Assembly (NCBI RefSeq): GCF_023555415.1
Contig: NZ_JAKRYL010000010.1
Coordinates: forward strand, 105,276-169,275
Direction of reading: 5' to 3'
Length of the DNA: 64,000 bases
Source: Halalkalibacter alkaliphilus
GTDB taxonomy: Bacteria > Bacillota > Bacilli > Bacillales > Bacillaceae_D
The number at the start of each line of letters is the position of its first letter. Positions within the stretch are counted from its first letter, which is position 1. The position numbers and the translations under genes were made by a program. The notes below the pieces were generated by a model. The model saw only the letters and a program-made list of their open reading frames with translations. It did no database searches and was not told the DNA's origin. Positions 1 to 8,790 of the stretch are shown here, in pieces.

Positions 1-36
1 CAATTTAGGTGAAAGATAACAAGAAAGTTATTATAT

Positions 37-258
37 ATGGGTGATTATATGGAAGCGATATTAGATCGAGTATTTGGCTTTTTACCTCAAAGAATAATCC
101 TTTGGGTAGGCGTGGGAACCTTAGTATTTATTTTGGCTTTTCAATATATATACAGCAAGTTAACTGAAATTTTAAAGCTTCCTTGGATGAAGGAAGAAAA
201 TCAACAACAAAGAAAACAGATCTTACAAAAAAATAACAAAAACTCAAAACAGAATTAG
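37..258 (+). CDS. small membrane protein at head of ger operon
   Basis: A 73-residue protein with one clear hydrophobic segment (about residues 18-40) followed by a basic, glutamine/lysine-rich tail. It ends 10 bases before the GerAB-family gene on the same strand and so probably belongs to the germinant-receptor operon. Some ger operons carry a small fourth gene (the D subunit, usually described with two membrane segments); this one may be of that type, but only one segment is obvious. Start choice is uncertain: the first ATG (37) has a poor ribosome site, and an internal ATG at 49 is preceded by GGGTGAT at very short spacing. The true upstream region lies outside the window. Confidence 0.6.
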   Translation: MGDYMEAILDRVFGFLPQRIILWVGVGTLVFILAFQYIYSKLTEILKLPWMKEENQQQRKQILQKNNKNSKQN

Positions 259-268
259 GGGTGAAAAG

Positions 269-1402
269 ATGATTAATCAAGATCATTACCGCATTTCCCC
301 TTTAGAAATGTCTTTAACTTTAATTTCTATGTTATTGGCTATAGGGGTGTTAACTTTACCCCGAACATTAGCTGAAACAATGGAGACCGGGGATGGGTGG
401 ATTGCGGTTCTAGTTAGCGGTAGCTTGGTAATGGTATTTGTCTATCTGATTGTTCGTCTTCAAAAACATTTTCCTGGCCAAACTCTACTAGAGTTTATTG
501 GTGAAAGAGGGTTTGGAAAATGGGTTGCTAGGCTTTTAGCAATCCTTTTTGCCCTCTACTTTATTCCCTTTTTAGCTTATGAAGCACGTATCCTTGCCGT
601 TGTCGTCCGAATGTATTTGCTTGATCGAACTCCAATGGAAATAACACTTGCCATTATTCTACTAACTACAACGTATGCTGTAACAAAAGGGGTTCAAGGC
701 ATTGTTCATTTAAATCTAATGTTTATTCCTTTTATCATTCTTATTTATCTTGTCTTAATCGCTTTTAATATCGAGAATATGGATATCGTTGAACTCCGAC
801 CTGTTTTACCCTTAGGAATTCTGCCTTTACTACCGGCTTTAGAGCCAACTTTGTTTTCGTTTTTAGGGATTGAGTTATTGTTTTTTTGGCTTACTTATAT
901 GAAATCAAGCAATTTAAGAGCATTACCTCTAAATATGGGGATTCTTTTTGTAACGATCTTGTATTTTTTAATTGTAGTCGTTTCTTACACTGCCATGTCT
1001 GTTAACTCTGTAAAGAAATTAGTATTCCCAACTGTTACCTTAGCAAAAGAAGTAGAGATTGTTGAAGGGTTGATTGAACGGTTTGAACCATTAATGATTG
1101 TCATTTGGATTATGGCAATTTTTAATACAATGGCTATTATCCATCTTCTTGCTGTTCAAGTAATAAAAAAAGAAATACTAAATACGAAAAAGGGAATGTG
1201 GATTCCTGGTGTTGTCACCTTTTTAGCTTATATCGTTGCGTTTATACCGAACTCTATCCAAGAAGTCTTTAAATTAGGGGATCTAGTGAGTTATACCGGT
1301 GCGCTGCTTATTGTACTTAGTCTGATTATTGGTTTTCTGACTGTATGGATCAGAACAAAAAAGAACAAGAATCAACAACAAGCTAAGGAGATAGCAAAAT
1401 GA
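269..1402 (+). CDS. spore germination protein, GerAB/APC family (B subunit)
   Basis: A 377-residue integral membrane protein of the endospore-germination permease family (GerAB, GerBB, GerKB), related to APC amino-acid transporters. About ten hydrophobic helices span the sequence, and the N-terminal stretch ISPLEMSLTLISMLLAIGVL is typical of the family. In characterised receptors the B subunit binds the germinant and acts in the inner spore membrane with A and C. GGGGTG precedes the ATG at 6-base spacing. The stop overlaps the next start (ATGA), so B and C are translationally coupled. The B-C-A order differs from the usual A-B-C. Which germinant it senses cannot be told from sequence. Confidence 0.93.
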   Translation: MINQDHYRISPLEMSLTLISMLLAIGVLTLPRTLAETMETGDGWIAVLVSGSLVMVFVYLIVRLQKHFPGQTLLEFIGERGFGKWVARLLAILFALYFIPFLAYEARILAVVVRMYLLDRTPMEITLAIILLTTTYAVTKGVQGIVHLNLMFIPFIILIYLVLIAFNIENMDIVELRPVLPLGILPLLPALEPTLFSFLGIELLFFWLTYMKSSNLRALPLNMGILFVTILYFLIVVVSYTAMSVNSVKKLVFPTVTLAKEVEIVEGLIERFEPLMIVIWIMAIFNTMAIIHLLAVQVIKKEILNTKKGMWIPGVVTFLAYIVAFIPNSIQEVFKLGDLVSYTGALLIVLSLIIGFLTVWIRTKKNKNQQQAKEIAK

Positions 1403-2610
1403 ATGGAAAAGTATTAACGTTTCTTCTCATTTGTCTACTAATTTTACCTGGATGTTGGGATTTAACGGAAATTGAACAGATAAGCTTTGTTATAGGAACA
1501 GCTTTTGATCCCATGAATGATGAGGAAATTAGAGCAACGTATGAAGAGGAAACGGGCAGACCTCTACCTAAGGGGATGTTCCAAATGACGAATCAAATCG
1601 TCATTCCTGGACAAATTGAAGGCGGAGAAGAAGGCGGGAGTGCTTCAGAGGGACCGTTCTTTAATATTCGCACAACAGCAATGACTAGCTTTAAGACAAA
1701 CCGAAATTTTACGACTAGAAGAAGTAGAACGATGAATTATGAACATTTAAAAACGCTGATTATTAATGAGGAGTTAGCTCGAGAAGGGATCATAGAACAC
1801 CTTTTAGATTTGTTTATTCGAGACCACGAAATGAGAAGGGACATTCTTATTCTTATTTCAAAAGGAAAAGGATCTGACATACTAGAAAAGAAACTACCTT
1901 TAGAAATGATGCCGGCAATGTCTATTGAAATGATTAGCGAACATGCTCCGAGAGGACATAGCATTCCCCCACCAAAATACAGCGGTGAATTAATGAGTAA
2001 TATTATTAGTGATCAAAGCTATATTATTCCGCGGATTGTGAATACGGATGGAGAAGAATTTAAAGTAGCAGGTGCGGCTGTTTTTCTTGGAAAAGAAAAT
2101 AAAATGGTTGGTTGGATGGGGGAGTATGACGTTCAAGGGTATAGTTGGATAACTGGTACTGTGGAGAATGAGATAGTAGAAGCTTATTATGGACGTGAGC
2201 AGAAACCTTTTGTCTACGAAACTGATTACACGGAAACAGAGGTTCATTATAAGAAGGAAAATGGAAAAGATATTTTTGATATAAAGATTAGGTCAGAGGG
2301 TTTTTTTGTGGAAAACTGGATTGCTGGCATCGAGCTTGACTCTCAAGAGACGATCTTAAAGCTTGAAGAAGAAGTTGCGAAAGAAATTGAACGACAAGGA
2401 AATAAAATTATTGGAAAAATGCAAGAGGAATTTTTCACTGATATTTTTCAGCTTCATGAACACGTAAAAACGAATAACTTTTCTTATTGGCAAGAGGTGA
2501 AAGGTCATTGGGACGGTGAAGGAGGAGCATTTTCTAATACGGAAATCAATGTAGAAGCAAAGGTGAAAATACGTCATCATATGACAACGGAGGAATTAGA
2601 AGAGGAATGA
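1399..2610 (+). CDS. spore germination lipoprotein, GerAC family (C subunit)
   Basis: A 403-residue secreted lipoprotein. The N-terminus is a short hydrophobic signal with lipobox LPGC (Cys19), followed by WDLTEIEQISFVIGTAFD, the strongly conserved start of Ger(x)C proteins. It is expected to be lipid-anchored on the outer face of the inner spore membrane as the C subunit of the receptor. It overlaps the B gene by four bases and is followed 9 bases later by the A gene. Length is normal for the family. Residues about 66-80 form a Gly/Glu/Ser-rich stretch that looks like a lineage-specific insertion in the first domain. Confidence 0.93.
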   Translation: MNGKVLTFLLICLLILPGCWDLTEIEQISFVIGTAFDPMNDEEIRATYEEETGRPLPKGMFQMTNQIVIPGQIEGGEEGGSASEGPFFNIRTTAMTSFKTNRNFTTRRSRTMNYEHLKTLIINEELAREGIIEHLLDLFIRDHEMRRDILILISKGKGSDILEKKLPLEMMPAMSIEMISEHAPRGHSIPPPKYSGELMSNIISDQSYIIPRIVNTDGEEFKVAGAAVFLGKENKMVGWMGEYDVQGYSWITGTVENEIVEAYYGREQKPFVYETDYTETEVHYKKENGKDIFDIKIRSEGFFVENWIAGIELDSQETILKLEEEVAKEIERQGNKIIGKMQEEFFTDIFQLHEHVKTNNFSYWQEVKGHWDGEGGAFSNTEINVEAKVKIRHHMTTEELEEE

Positions 2611-2619
2611 GGTGAGGAT

Positions 2620-4149
2620 ATGTATAGAAGGCTTTTAAAAAAGCTAAATGAACAGAAAGTACGGGAGACAGATGAATATACGATTGAAGTCTCTAAAGAT
2701 ATTGCTACAATGGTTGAATCGATCAATAACATTGTTGGTGAAAGTGATGATATCGTTCAACGAAACTTTAAAGTGGGAGCTCATTTAAAAGCCAGTTTAT
2801 TCTTTGTAGATGGTCTTGTCTTTGACTCAGGAATTGAGGATCGAATTATTAAACCTCTCATTTATTTTGCTGAGACGAACAAAGAATTCACCGCGGAGCA
2901 GTTAGTAGAACACGTTTTGACAGAAGTCATCACATATATTGAAGTTGCTGAGACGGATACGTTTGATGAAGCGATTTTGTCTCTTATGTCAGGAGAAACA
3001 CTACTTGTCATTGATGGAGTAGAAAAGTTTCTTATTTTTGATACGAGACAGTTTAATCAACGTGGGATTGAAGAACCTGAAAGTGAAGTAATCGTCCGCG
3101 GGCCACGTGATGGCTTTAATGAAGTTCTTCACACAAATGTCATGTTAATACGTAGACGATTACGAGACCCAAATCTGACTGTGCAATTTGGTCAGCTTGG
3201 GCGCCGGTCAAAAACGGATTTTGCGCTTGTTTACATAAAGGGGATAACTAATCAAGATCTAGTAGAGGAGGTGCGTTACCGACTTTCTTGTCTTGATATG
3301 GATATGATATCTGAGACAGGGGTTATTGAGCAATATATTGAAGATAATGTTCTGTCTCCATTCCCGCAAGTATTACGAACGGAAAGACCAGATAAAACTA
3401 TTAATGCGTTAACAAGTGGTAAAGTCATTGTTGTATTAGACGGAACCCCATTTGTACTTATGGCCCCTATAACCTTTAATGATTTAATGAAAGCAACCGA
3501 GGATAACTACGACCGTTGGCATATTAGTAGTTTCATTCGGTTACTACGCTATTTAGCAGCGTTTATGGCTGTGTTTTTGCCTGGGCTATATATTGCGATG
3601 GTTTCATATCATCAGGGTATGATTCCAACTGTTTTGGCCTTGTCCATCGCTGGTACTCGAGAAGGTGTGCCATTTCCTGGTTTCATTGAGGCATTTTTAA
3701 TGGAAATCACTTTTGAACTGTTAAGAGAAGCGGGAATTCGCTTACCACGTCCAATTGGTCAAACAATTGGTATAGTTGGTGGGCTTGTTATTGGAGATGC
3801 TGCTGTACGTGCGGGGATTGTAAGTCCCGTTATGGTTATTGTTGTAGCTATTACGGCGATCGCATCTTTTGCCATTCCAGCTTACAACGTAAGTATTACT
3901 TTTCGACTGTTACGTTTTGGTGTGATGATTTCTTCAGCTCTTTTCGGATTGTTTGGCATTGTTATCGTTTATATTTTAATAAATATTCATTTAGTCGGAT
4001 TGAGAAGCTTTGGGAGTTACTATACGTCTCCATTTGCACCGTATAAATTTGGTGAATGGTTAGATCTTATGATCCGTGCACCGCTTGTCCTTATGAAAAA
4101 CCGCCCTTCAGAACCACGTATGCTTGATGAGAAGAGAAAAGACATCTAG
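2620..4149 (+). CDS. spore germination protein, GerA family (A subunit)
   Basis: A 509-residue GerAA/GerKA-family protein. The hydrophilic N-terminal half (about 1-290) carries conserved family segments such as SGETLLVIDG and IRRRLRDPNL. The C-terminal part has several membrane helices (from about residue 300) with RLPRPIGQTIGIVGGLVIG and a terminal PRMLDEKRKD region. A subunits are thought to form the oligomeric ion-channel-like part of the receptor. The ribosome site AGGTGAGG lies just before the ATG. This is the last gene of the operon. No clear terminator is seen in the 71 bases before the next start, so read-through into the transporter gene is possible. Confidence 0.93.
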   Translation: MYRRLLKKLNEQKVRETDEYTIEVSKDIATMVESINNIVGESDDIVQRNFKVGAHLKASLFFVDGLVFDSGIEDRIIKPLIYFAETNKEFTAEQLVEHVLTEVITYIEVAETDTFDEAILSLMSGETLLVIDGVEKFLIFDTRQFNQRGIEEPESEVIVRGPRDGFNEVLHTNVMLIRRRLRDPNLTVQFGQLGRRSKTDFALVYIKGITNQDLVEEVRYRLSCLDMDMISETGVIEQYIEDNVLSPFPQVLRTERPDKTINALTSGKVIVVLDGTPFVLMAPITFNDLMKATEDNYDRWHISSFIRLLRYLAAFMAVFLPGLYIAMVSYHQGMIPTVLALSIAGTREGVPFPGFIEAFLMEITFELLREAGIRLPRPIGQTIGIVGGLVIGDAAVRAGIVSPVMVIVVAITAIASFAIPAYNVSITFRLLRFGVMISSALFGLFGIVIVYILINIHLVGLRSFGSYYTSPFAPYKFGEWLDLMIRAPLVLMKNRPSEPRMLDEKRKDI

Positions 4150-4220
4150 TTTAAGAATTTTGAATAAATATTTAATAAAGTCAAACAAACGTTTAATTAA
4201 CTTGTATGGAGGTGTTTCTT

Positions 4221-5210
4221 ATGGATCAAATGCTTGATATTGCCTATTCTAATTTGTTGTCACCAATGATTTTATTTTTTCTCATTGGAATTATTGCTGT
4301 TGTTGTTAACTCTGACTTAAAGGTACCAACAGCGTTTTATACGGGGTATACAATGATTATCTTATTTACAATTGGGATTAAAGGAGGCGTAGAGCTACGG
4401 CATGTTTCTTTAATGGAAATGATTCCAACCATTATTGCAGCGGTGATATTAAGTATTATCATGCTATATATTACGTACTTTTTCGTACATAAACTTTTTT
4501 CCTACTCTGTATTAGAGTCATGGGCTGTATCAGCACATTACGGTTCAGTTAGTGCTGTTACATTTATTGCGGGGTTAGCTTTTTTAGATAAGATGGGGAT
4601 CTTCTATGAAGCTTATATGTCAGCTATTTTAGTTATTATGGAAGGCCCAGCTATTATTTTGGCTATTATAATGTACAAGCTCTATTTGCAAAGACAAGGC
4701 ACAGAGGAAACGAATCCGAATGCGAGTATCAAACATGTCGTAAAAGAAGCCTTCTTTGGAAAAAGTATTTTCTTGCTTCTGGGTGGTATTTTTATTGGTT
4801 TTGTCGCTCATGAAGATGGACTCCTGCTAATCAAACCGCTATTTGGAGATCTATTTTATGGTATTCTATGTATTTTCTTATTACATATGGGGATGATTGC
4901 TACACAAAGTATTAAGCAAATGAAAAATATAAGAATTGTCTCTTTTTTGTTTGCATTTATTTTACCGGTTATTGGAGGGACGATAGGGATTCTGACAGGA
5001 CAAGTGATTGGACTATCAATGGGAGGAGCTTTCATTTTAGCGGTCTTAACAGGAAGCGCCTCCTATATCGCGGCACCTGCAGCGATAGCACAAGCGATTC
5101 CAGAGGCCAATTCCGGTATTTACTTAGGGTCAGCGCTAGGTTTAACATTGCCATTTAATTTAGTTTTTGGAATACCTTATTTTTATTGGGTTGCAACACT
5201 TTTATATTAA
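4221..5210 (+). CDS. SbtA-type sodium-dependent bicarbonate transporter family protein
   Basis: A 329-residue protein with about ten membrane helices matching the Sbt_1 (DUF897) family, whose cyanobacterial member SbtA takes up bicarbonate with sodium. Family-like features are the two inverted halves, the GSVSAVTF segment in the first half and the GSASYIAAPAAI segment in the second. The longest ORF begins at 4206, but that ATG lies inside the ribosome site GGAGGTG; the ATG at 4221 with 6-base spacing is the real start. The MutM-like gene follows after 22 bases, so the two are probably co-transcribed. Bicarbonate as substrate is inferred from the family only. Confidence 0.82.
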   Translation: MDQMLDIAYSNLLSPMILFFLIGIIAVVVNSDLKVPTAFYTGYTMIILFTIGIKGGVELRHVSLMEMIPTIIAAVILSIIMLYITYFFVHKLFSYSVLESWAVSAHYGSVSAVTFIAGLAFLDKMGIFYEAYMSAILVIMEGPAIILAIIMYKLYLQRQGTEETNPNASIKHVVKEAFFGKSIFLLLGGIFIGFVAHEDGLLLIKPLFGDLFYGILCIFLLHMGMIATQSIKQMKNIRIVSFLFAFILPVIGGTIGILTGQVIGLSMGGAFILAVLTGSASYIAAPAAIAQAIPEANSGIYLGSALGLTLPFNLVFGIPYFYWVATLLY

Positions 5211-5232
5211 GTCAGAAGAAAGGGGATATCAT

Positions 5233-6042
5233 ATGCCGGAGTTGCCAGAAATGGAAACATACAAACGCCTTCTAAGTGAACAGGTGGCTGGTCAAACAGT
5301 TACGACTGTTGAAGTAACCAGGGAAAAAACGATCAATATTCCTGTAGAACAGTTTATAAGAGAGATACAAAACAAAACTGTAATTGCCATTGAAAGGCGT
5401 GCGAAGTTTCTTATATTCAAACTTGATTCGGGAAAAAGCTTGTTGCTGCATCTTATGCTTGGTGGATTAATGTACGTTGGAGGAAAGGGCGATGATTTAG
5501 AGCGAACGAAACAGGTGACCCTTTCCTTTGGTGAGAAGAAGTTGTATTTTATTGGGTTGCGTCTTGGTTACTTGCATTTGCTTACAGCTGAGCAGCTTGA
5601 AGAAACGCTTAGCGATTTAGGGCCCGAGCCCATAGATCCTTCTTTTACGTTAGAAACATTTCTAGAGCTAATGAAAAAGAAAAGAGGCGCATTGAAGACA
5701 TCATTAGTAAACCAAAAGTTCATAGCAGGTATTGGCAACCTTTACTCAGACGAAATATGCTATCATGCTCAATTACTGCCAAAAAGGCAAGCAAACGATT
5801 TAACAGAAGAGGATCAAATAAAACTTTATCATAGCATCCAAGCGGTATTAAAAAGAGGGATTCAATTTGGTGGATATATGGATGTTCCGGTATGTAAGGA
5901 AGACCAATTGACAGGAGGTTATAATGAGCATTGTTATGTTTATGACCTTGAAGGGCAACCGTGCAAACGTTGTGGAAAGTCCATTATTAAGGATGAAATC
6001 TCTTCTAGAAAGACATTTTACTGTGATTGGTGTCAAAGGTAA
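5233..6042 (+). CDS. divergent MutM/Fpg-family DNA glycosylase
   Basis: A 269-residue protein of the Fpg/Nei family. It has the N-terminal MPELPEME (after Met removal, Pro1 is the Schiff-base nucleophile and Glu2 is catalytic), a conserved Lys58, the H2TH helix FIAGIGNLYSDEI, and a C-terminal four-Cys zinc finger (CKRC and YCDWC). The lesion-probing loop differs from canonical MutM. The usual HLxMxG is HLMLGG, and the usual DPRRFG is GLRLGY, so the intercalating Met and Phe are lost while one Arg is kept. It is therefore likely a paralogue with altered lesion preference rather than the housekeeping enzyme. The start at 5233 follows AAAGGGGAT; the upstream in-frame extension to 5167 overlaps the transporter gene and is unlikely. 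Confidence 0.85.
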   Translation: MPELPEMETYKRLLSEQVAGQTVTTVEVTREKTINIPVEQFIREIQNKTVIAIERRAKFLIFKLDSGKSLLLHLMLGGLMYVGGKGDDLERTKQVTLSFGEKKLYFIGLRLGYLHLLTAEQLEETLSDLGPEPIDPSFTLETFLELMKKKRGALKTSLVNQKFIAGIGNLYSDEICYHAQLLPKRQANDLTEEDQIKLYHSIQAVLKRGIQFGGYMDVPVCKEDQLTGGYNEHCYVYDLEGQPCKRCGKSIIKDEISSRKTFYCDWCQR

Positions 6043-6052
6043 TGGAATAAGC

Positions 6053-6096
6053 AAAAACATGCTCAAAGCTAATGATAAGTTATGAGCATGTTTTAC
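6053..6096. terminator. bidirectional terminator between mutM-like gene and hemAT
   Basis: Perfect 11-bp inverted repeat AAAACATGCTC (6054-6064) and GAGCATGTTTT (6084-6094). It lies between two convergent genes, with A- and T-rich outer edges able to act in both directions. Confidence 0.8.
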
Positions 6097-6099
6097 GAT

Positions 6100-7431
6100 T
6101 TACAAAGATGTTGTGATGTTTGTTAAGTTGTCAGAAGAGGCAGCAACATGTTCTGCTGCTTGATTAATTTCCGAGAATATTTCTGTTAAGTTCTTCATTT
6201 CACCTGCAATCATCATGTTTTGTTTTTTCATTTGTTCCATTGAGGTAAGGATTTCATCAAAAAATTGATTTGTTTGGCTTGATTCATTTGTTCCACTTTC
6301 AATATATTTATTGTTTTGTATGATAGATTCAGACATGGTAGCTGTAGAGCGATTGATCTCATTAACTAAATTTGATACTTCAGAAACGGTCGCTTTCGTA
6401 TTTTCAGCCAGTTTTCGAACTTCACCAGCTACAACAGCAAATCCTTTTCCTTGTTCACCGGCACGTGCAGCTTCAATAGAAGCATTTAAAGCCAGTAAAT
6501 TTGTCTGATCAGCAATTGATGTAACAATTTGTGAAATTTGATCAATTTTCTTTGATGTTATGACCAATTGTTCCATCTCACTTGAGATTTTCTTCATGTT
6601 TGTATGTGTGTCTACCATAATTTGTTCAAGACTGATTAGACGTTGTTTCCCATCTTTTGATTTTGCCTCGGTTTGAATTGCGATATCAGAGCTTGAAGCT
6701 GTTAGTTTAGTTATTTCTTCTGTTTTATGAGACACATCTTGCAAGGAAGAGCTTGTTTCCTCACTTACAGCAGCCAATTCCTCTGCATTTTTGCTTACTT
6801 CTATTTTTAATAAATTTTTTTGGTCCTCTGCTTCTTGTCGAATTCGTTCTGACTCTAACTCATACGCTTCTAGAACCAACTGTTGTTCGAGATTTAAGAT
6901 TTTTGTAACAGCAGATGAAGCCCTTTTAAATTCCTCTTTACTATATGTATATTGATCAACAATATCAAGGATTGATAACAACAGGTCTTGAAAAGCGCAC
7001 ATATACCATTTGGGTTGTAGACCAATCCGTACATGAACATGAGCGATCGTATTTCTTTTTTTAATAAAATGCTCGTTAATTTGTCCGCTGAACATTTCAA
7101 AAATATGAGTGAAAAGGGTATTCCTCAAACGATCAACTGTACTATTGTGACTGATGATGTCGGTTAAAGATGGTTCTTTTGCAAGATTTTCATAAAAGCG
7201 ACGAACGATTACATCTAGATGGTTTTTTATAACAGGCTGAAAAGCACGAATGATTAAAAGGTCTTCCGTTTTTAACTCAATTAATTCTATTTGTTTATGA
7301 ATTGAACTTGATTTTGAAACATCTATAAATACATTGTTTGTCTGATTAGCGATATTCGACATAATGCTGCCATTCATAGTATCTTTGTTATTTCTTGAGA
7401 AGAGTTTTAGCATGTTCTTCACTTCTTTCAT
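6100..7431 (-). CDS. hemAT: HemAT-type globin-coupled chemotaxis transducer
   Basis: A 443-residue soluble chemoreceptor with no membrane segment. Residues about 45-200 form a protoglobin/sensor-globin domain, with [15 protein letters not shown] holding the likely proximal haem histidine (about His133). The C-terminal half (about 220-443) is an MCP signalling domain with the hairpin tip [20 protein letters not shown]. HemAT senses oxygen through haem and signals to CheA for aerotaxis. An internal ATG at 7413 (MLKLFSRN) is an alternative start; neither has a strong ribosome site, and the longer form runs into the end of a small overlapping ORF. A terminator lies just after the stop. Confidence 0.9.
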   Translation of the reverse strand: MKEVKNMLKLFSRNNKDTMNGSIMSNIANQTNNVFIDVSKSSSIHKQIELIELKTEDLLIIRAFQPVIKNHLDVIVRRFYENLAKEPSLTDIISHNSTVDRLRNTLFTHIFEMFSGQINEHFIKKRNTIAHVHVRIGLQPKWYMCAFQDLLLSILDIVDQYTYSKEEFKRASSAVTKILNLEQQLVLEAYELESERIRQEAEDQKNLLKIEVSKNAEELAAVSEETSSSLQDVSHKTEEITKLTASSSDIAIQTEAKSKDGKQRLISLEQIMVDTHTNMKKISSEMEQLVITSKKIDQISQIVTSIADQTNLLALNASIEAARAGEQGKGFAVVAGEVRKLAENTKATVSEVSNLVNEINRSTATMSESIIQNNKYIESGTNESSQTNQFFDEILTSMEQMKKQNMMIAGEMKNLTEIFSEINQAAEHVAASSDNLTNITTSL

Positions 7432-7592
7432 AATTGTTTTGATAATCTATTAAATATTGTTCAATGATTTCATTTGGTAGAGGATTGGTCTTTAATCCTA
7501 TTTGTAGAGGCGTTATCCAAAGCATATTTAATATCTATTAATTCTTTAGAAGTTCTTGAGTACTTTGAAAACTTTTCGTTATAATCTCTCAA
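7388..7592 (-). pseudogene. possible small frameshifted gene upstream of hemAT
   Basis: On the minus strand a TTG at 7592, preceded by GAAGTGAGG at 9-base spacing, opens a 40-codon ORF (ends 7470). A second ORF in another frame (about 7525 to 7388, 45 codons, reading through ITPLQIGLKTNPLPNEIIEQ) overlaps it and the hemAT start. Both frames look protein-like. A single-base indel near 7515-7525 would join them into one protein of about 65 residues. No family is recognised. This may be a chance pairing. Confidence 0.25.
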
Positions 7593-7881
7593 TAGTAAAA
7601 ACCTCACTTCTATGATGTAAGCAGGATTAACTAGTAACCATTAATAGTAATACCTAATTATTACATATGTAGTTCTTTGGTCGCTACTCTTTTTCACATA
7701 TTTCCATTTTAAAATATTTTAACTGTGCAAATAGTGAAAACTAAATGTGGTTTCAAGGGGGCTATGTTTCAATTTTTCTCGTGAAATAATCTAACCAATT
7801 AGCTGTTTATAATGGAAATATCATACAAAATAGATACACAACTGTATGCTGCCTGTTAATTATAGAAAGAGGTGTCTAGAC
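7593..7881. other. intergenic region between hemAT and pucC
   Basis: About 290 AT-rich bases without a convincing gene. It holds the ribosome site of the small broken ORF on the minus strand (7602-7610). On the plus strand it holds the likely pucC promoter: TATAAT at 7808-7813 with a poor -35. A possible PucR box (AATTGGTTAG on the minus strand, 7791-7800) lies in the spacer. Confidence 0.5.
7791..7813 (+). promoter_or_regulatory. candidate pucC promoter with PucR-like box
   Basis: TATAAT at 7808-7813 is a perfect -10 with no recognisable -35, as expected of an activator-dependent promoter. CTAACCAATT (7791-7800), read on the minus strand, gives TTGGTTA, the core of the PucR box known in B. 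subtilis. The assignment is inference. Confidence 0.4.
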
Positions 7882-8790
7882 ATGATTGAAACTAAAAAAA
7901 TCTGGAGACCAAACAATGTGAAAGACGCATGGGAGATTCAAACTAATCTAAAACCAAGTGAGTATTGTTATGTGTCTGGAGGAACGTGGCTTAGGACACA
8001 GTGGGAAGCAGATCTTAAGGAAATGCCTTCGAATTTGATCAGCTTAGAGCAAATACATGAAATGAAAGAAGTAAAAGAGATACTTTTTTTGGGGAAAAGA
8101 GAAATTGTCATTGGTTCACAGGTGAATTTAGCAGCTTGTATCAAAAATCCTCTTCTTATTAAGTGTCTTTCTCCTCTTGTGAAAGCTTGTCGTAACATTG
8201 CAGCTCCATCTATTCGAAATGTAGCAACAATTGGTGGCAATATCTATACGGCTGCGGGAGATACCATACCTGCATTTTTAATCCACAATGCAAAGATGCG
8301 TTGGTTTAATGGGAAAGAGATGGAGACGGAGCTAATGGAAGAGTGGTTGATTGGGTTACAGGCAAACGAAATGAAAAGAGATCAACGTATTCTAGTTGAT
8401 ATTTCCGTAGAGATTGATGAACGATCCAACGAAGATTTTTCTTTTTTTCAAAAAGTAGGAAGACGAGAAACGTTTACAGCTTCTCTTGTCACAGTGGCCG
8501 GTAAAGGAAAGATCAGCAGTGAAGGGACATTTCAAGAGGTTTCATTAGCCGCTGGTGGTGGTCCTATTCCATTTAGGCTCCCACATACGGAGAGTGAACT
8601 TCAGAATACAGAGGGATCTGAGGATCTATTTAAAACGATCTTTCCAGTGATTACGAAAGAATTTAATGCAACATCAGATCCTTTTGCATCGAGTGATTAC
8701 AAAAAAACAACGGTTGCAAATCTTATTATTAGCGAATTGTTTGAACAATGGGATGGAAATGGAGGTGTTTCGATTGTGGCTGGATCGTAG
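7882..8790 (+). CDS. pucC: xanthine dehydrogenase FAD-binding subunit
   Basis: A 302-residue flavin subunit of the three-gene xanthine dehydrogenase, which oxidises hypoxanthine and xanthine to urate. Near the N-terminus is YVSGGTWLRTQ, matching the FAD pyrophosphate-binding GGT loop. The second FAD segment is APSIRNVATIGGN (conserved IRNxATxGGN), and the C-terminal domain has AAGGGPIPFRLP. The ATG at 7882 follows AGAAAGAGGTG; the longer ORF start at 7846 has no such site. The gene overlaps the molybdenum subunit start by 17 bases. It heads the order C-D-E-A-B, whereas B. subtilis has A-B-C-D-E. Confidence 0.9.
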   Translation: MIETKKIWRPNNVKDAWEIQTNLKPSEYCYVSGGTWLRTQWEADLKEMPSNLISLEQIHEMKEVKEILFLGKREIVIGSQVNLAACIKNPLLIKCLSPLVKACRNIAAPSIRNVATIGGNIYTAAGDTIPAFLIHNAKMRWFNGKEMETELMEEWLIGLQANEMKRDQRILVDISVEIDERSNEDFSFFQKVGRRETFTASLVTVAGKGKISSEGTFQEVSLAAGGGPIPFRLPHTESELQNTEGSEDLFKTIFPVITKEFNATSDPFASSDYKKTTVANLIISELFEQWDGNGGVSIVAGS

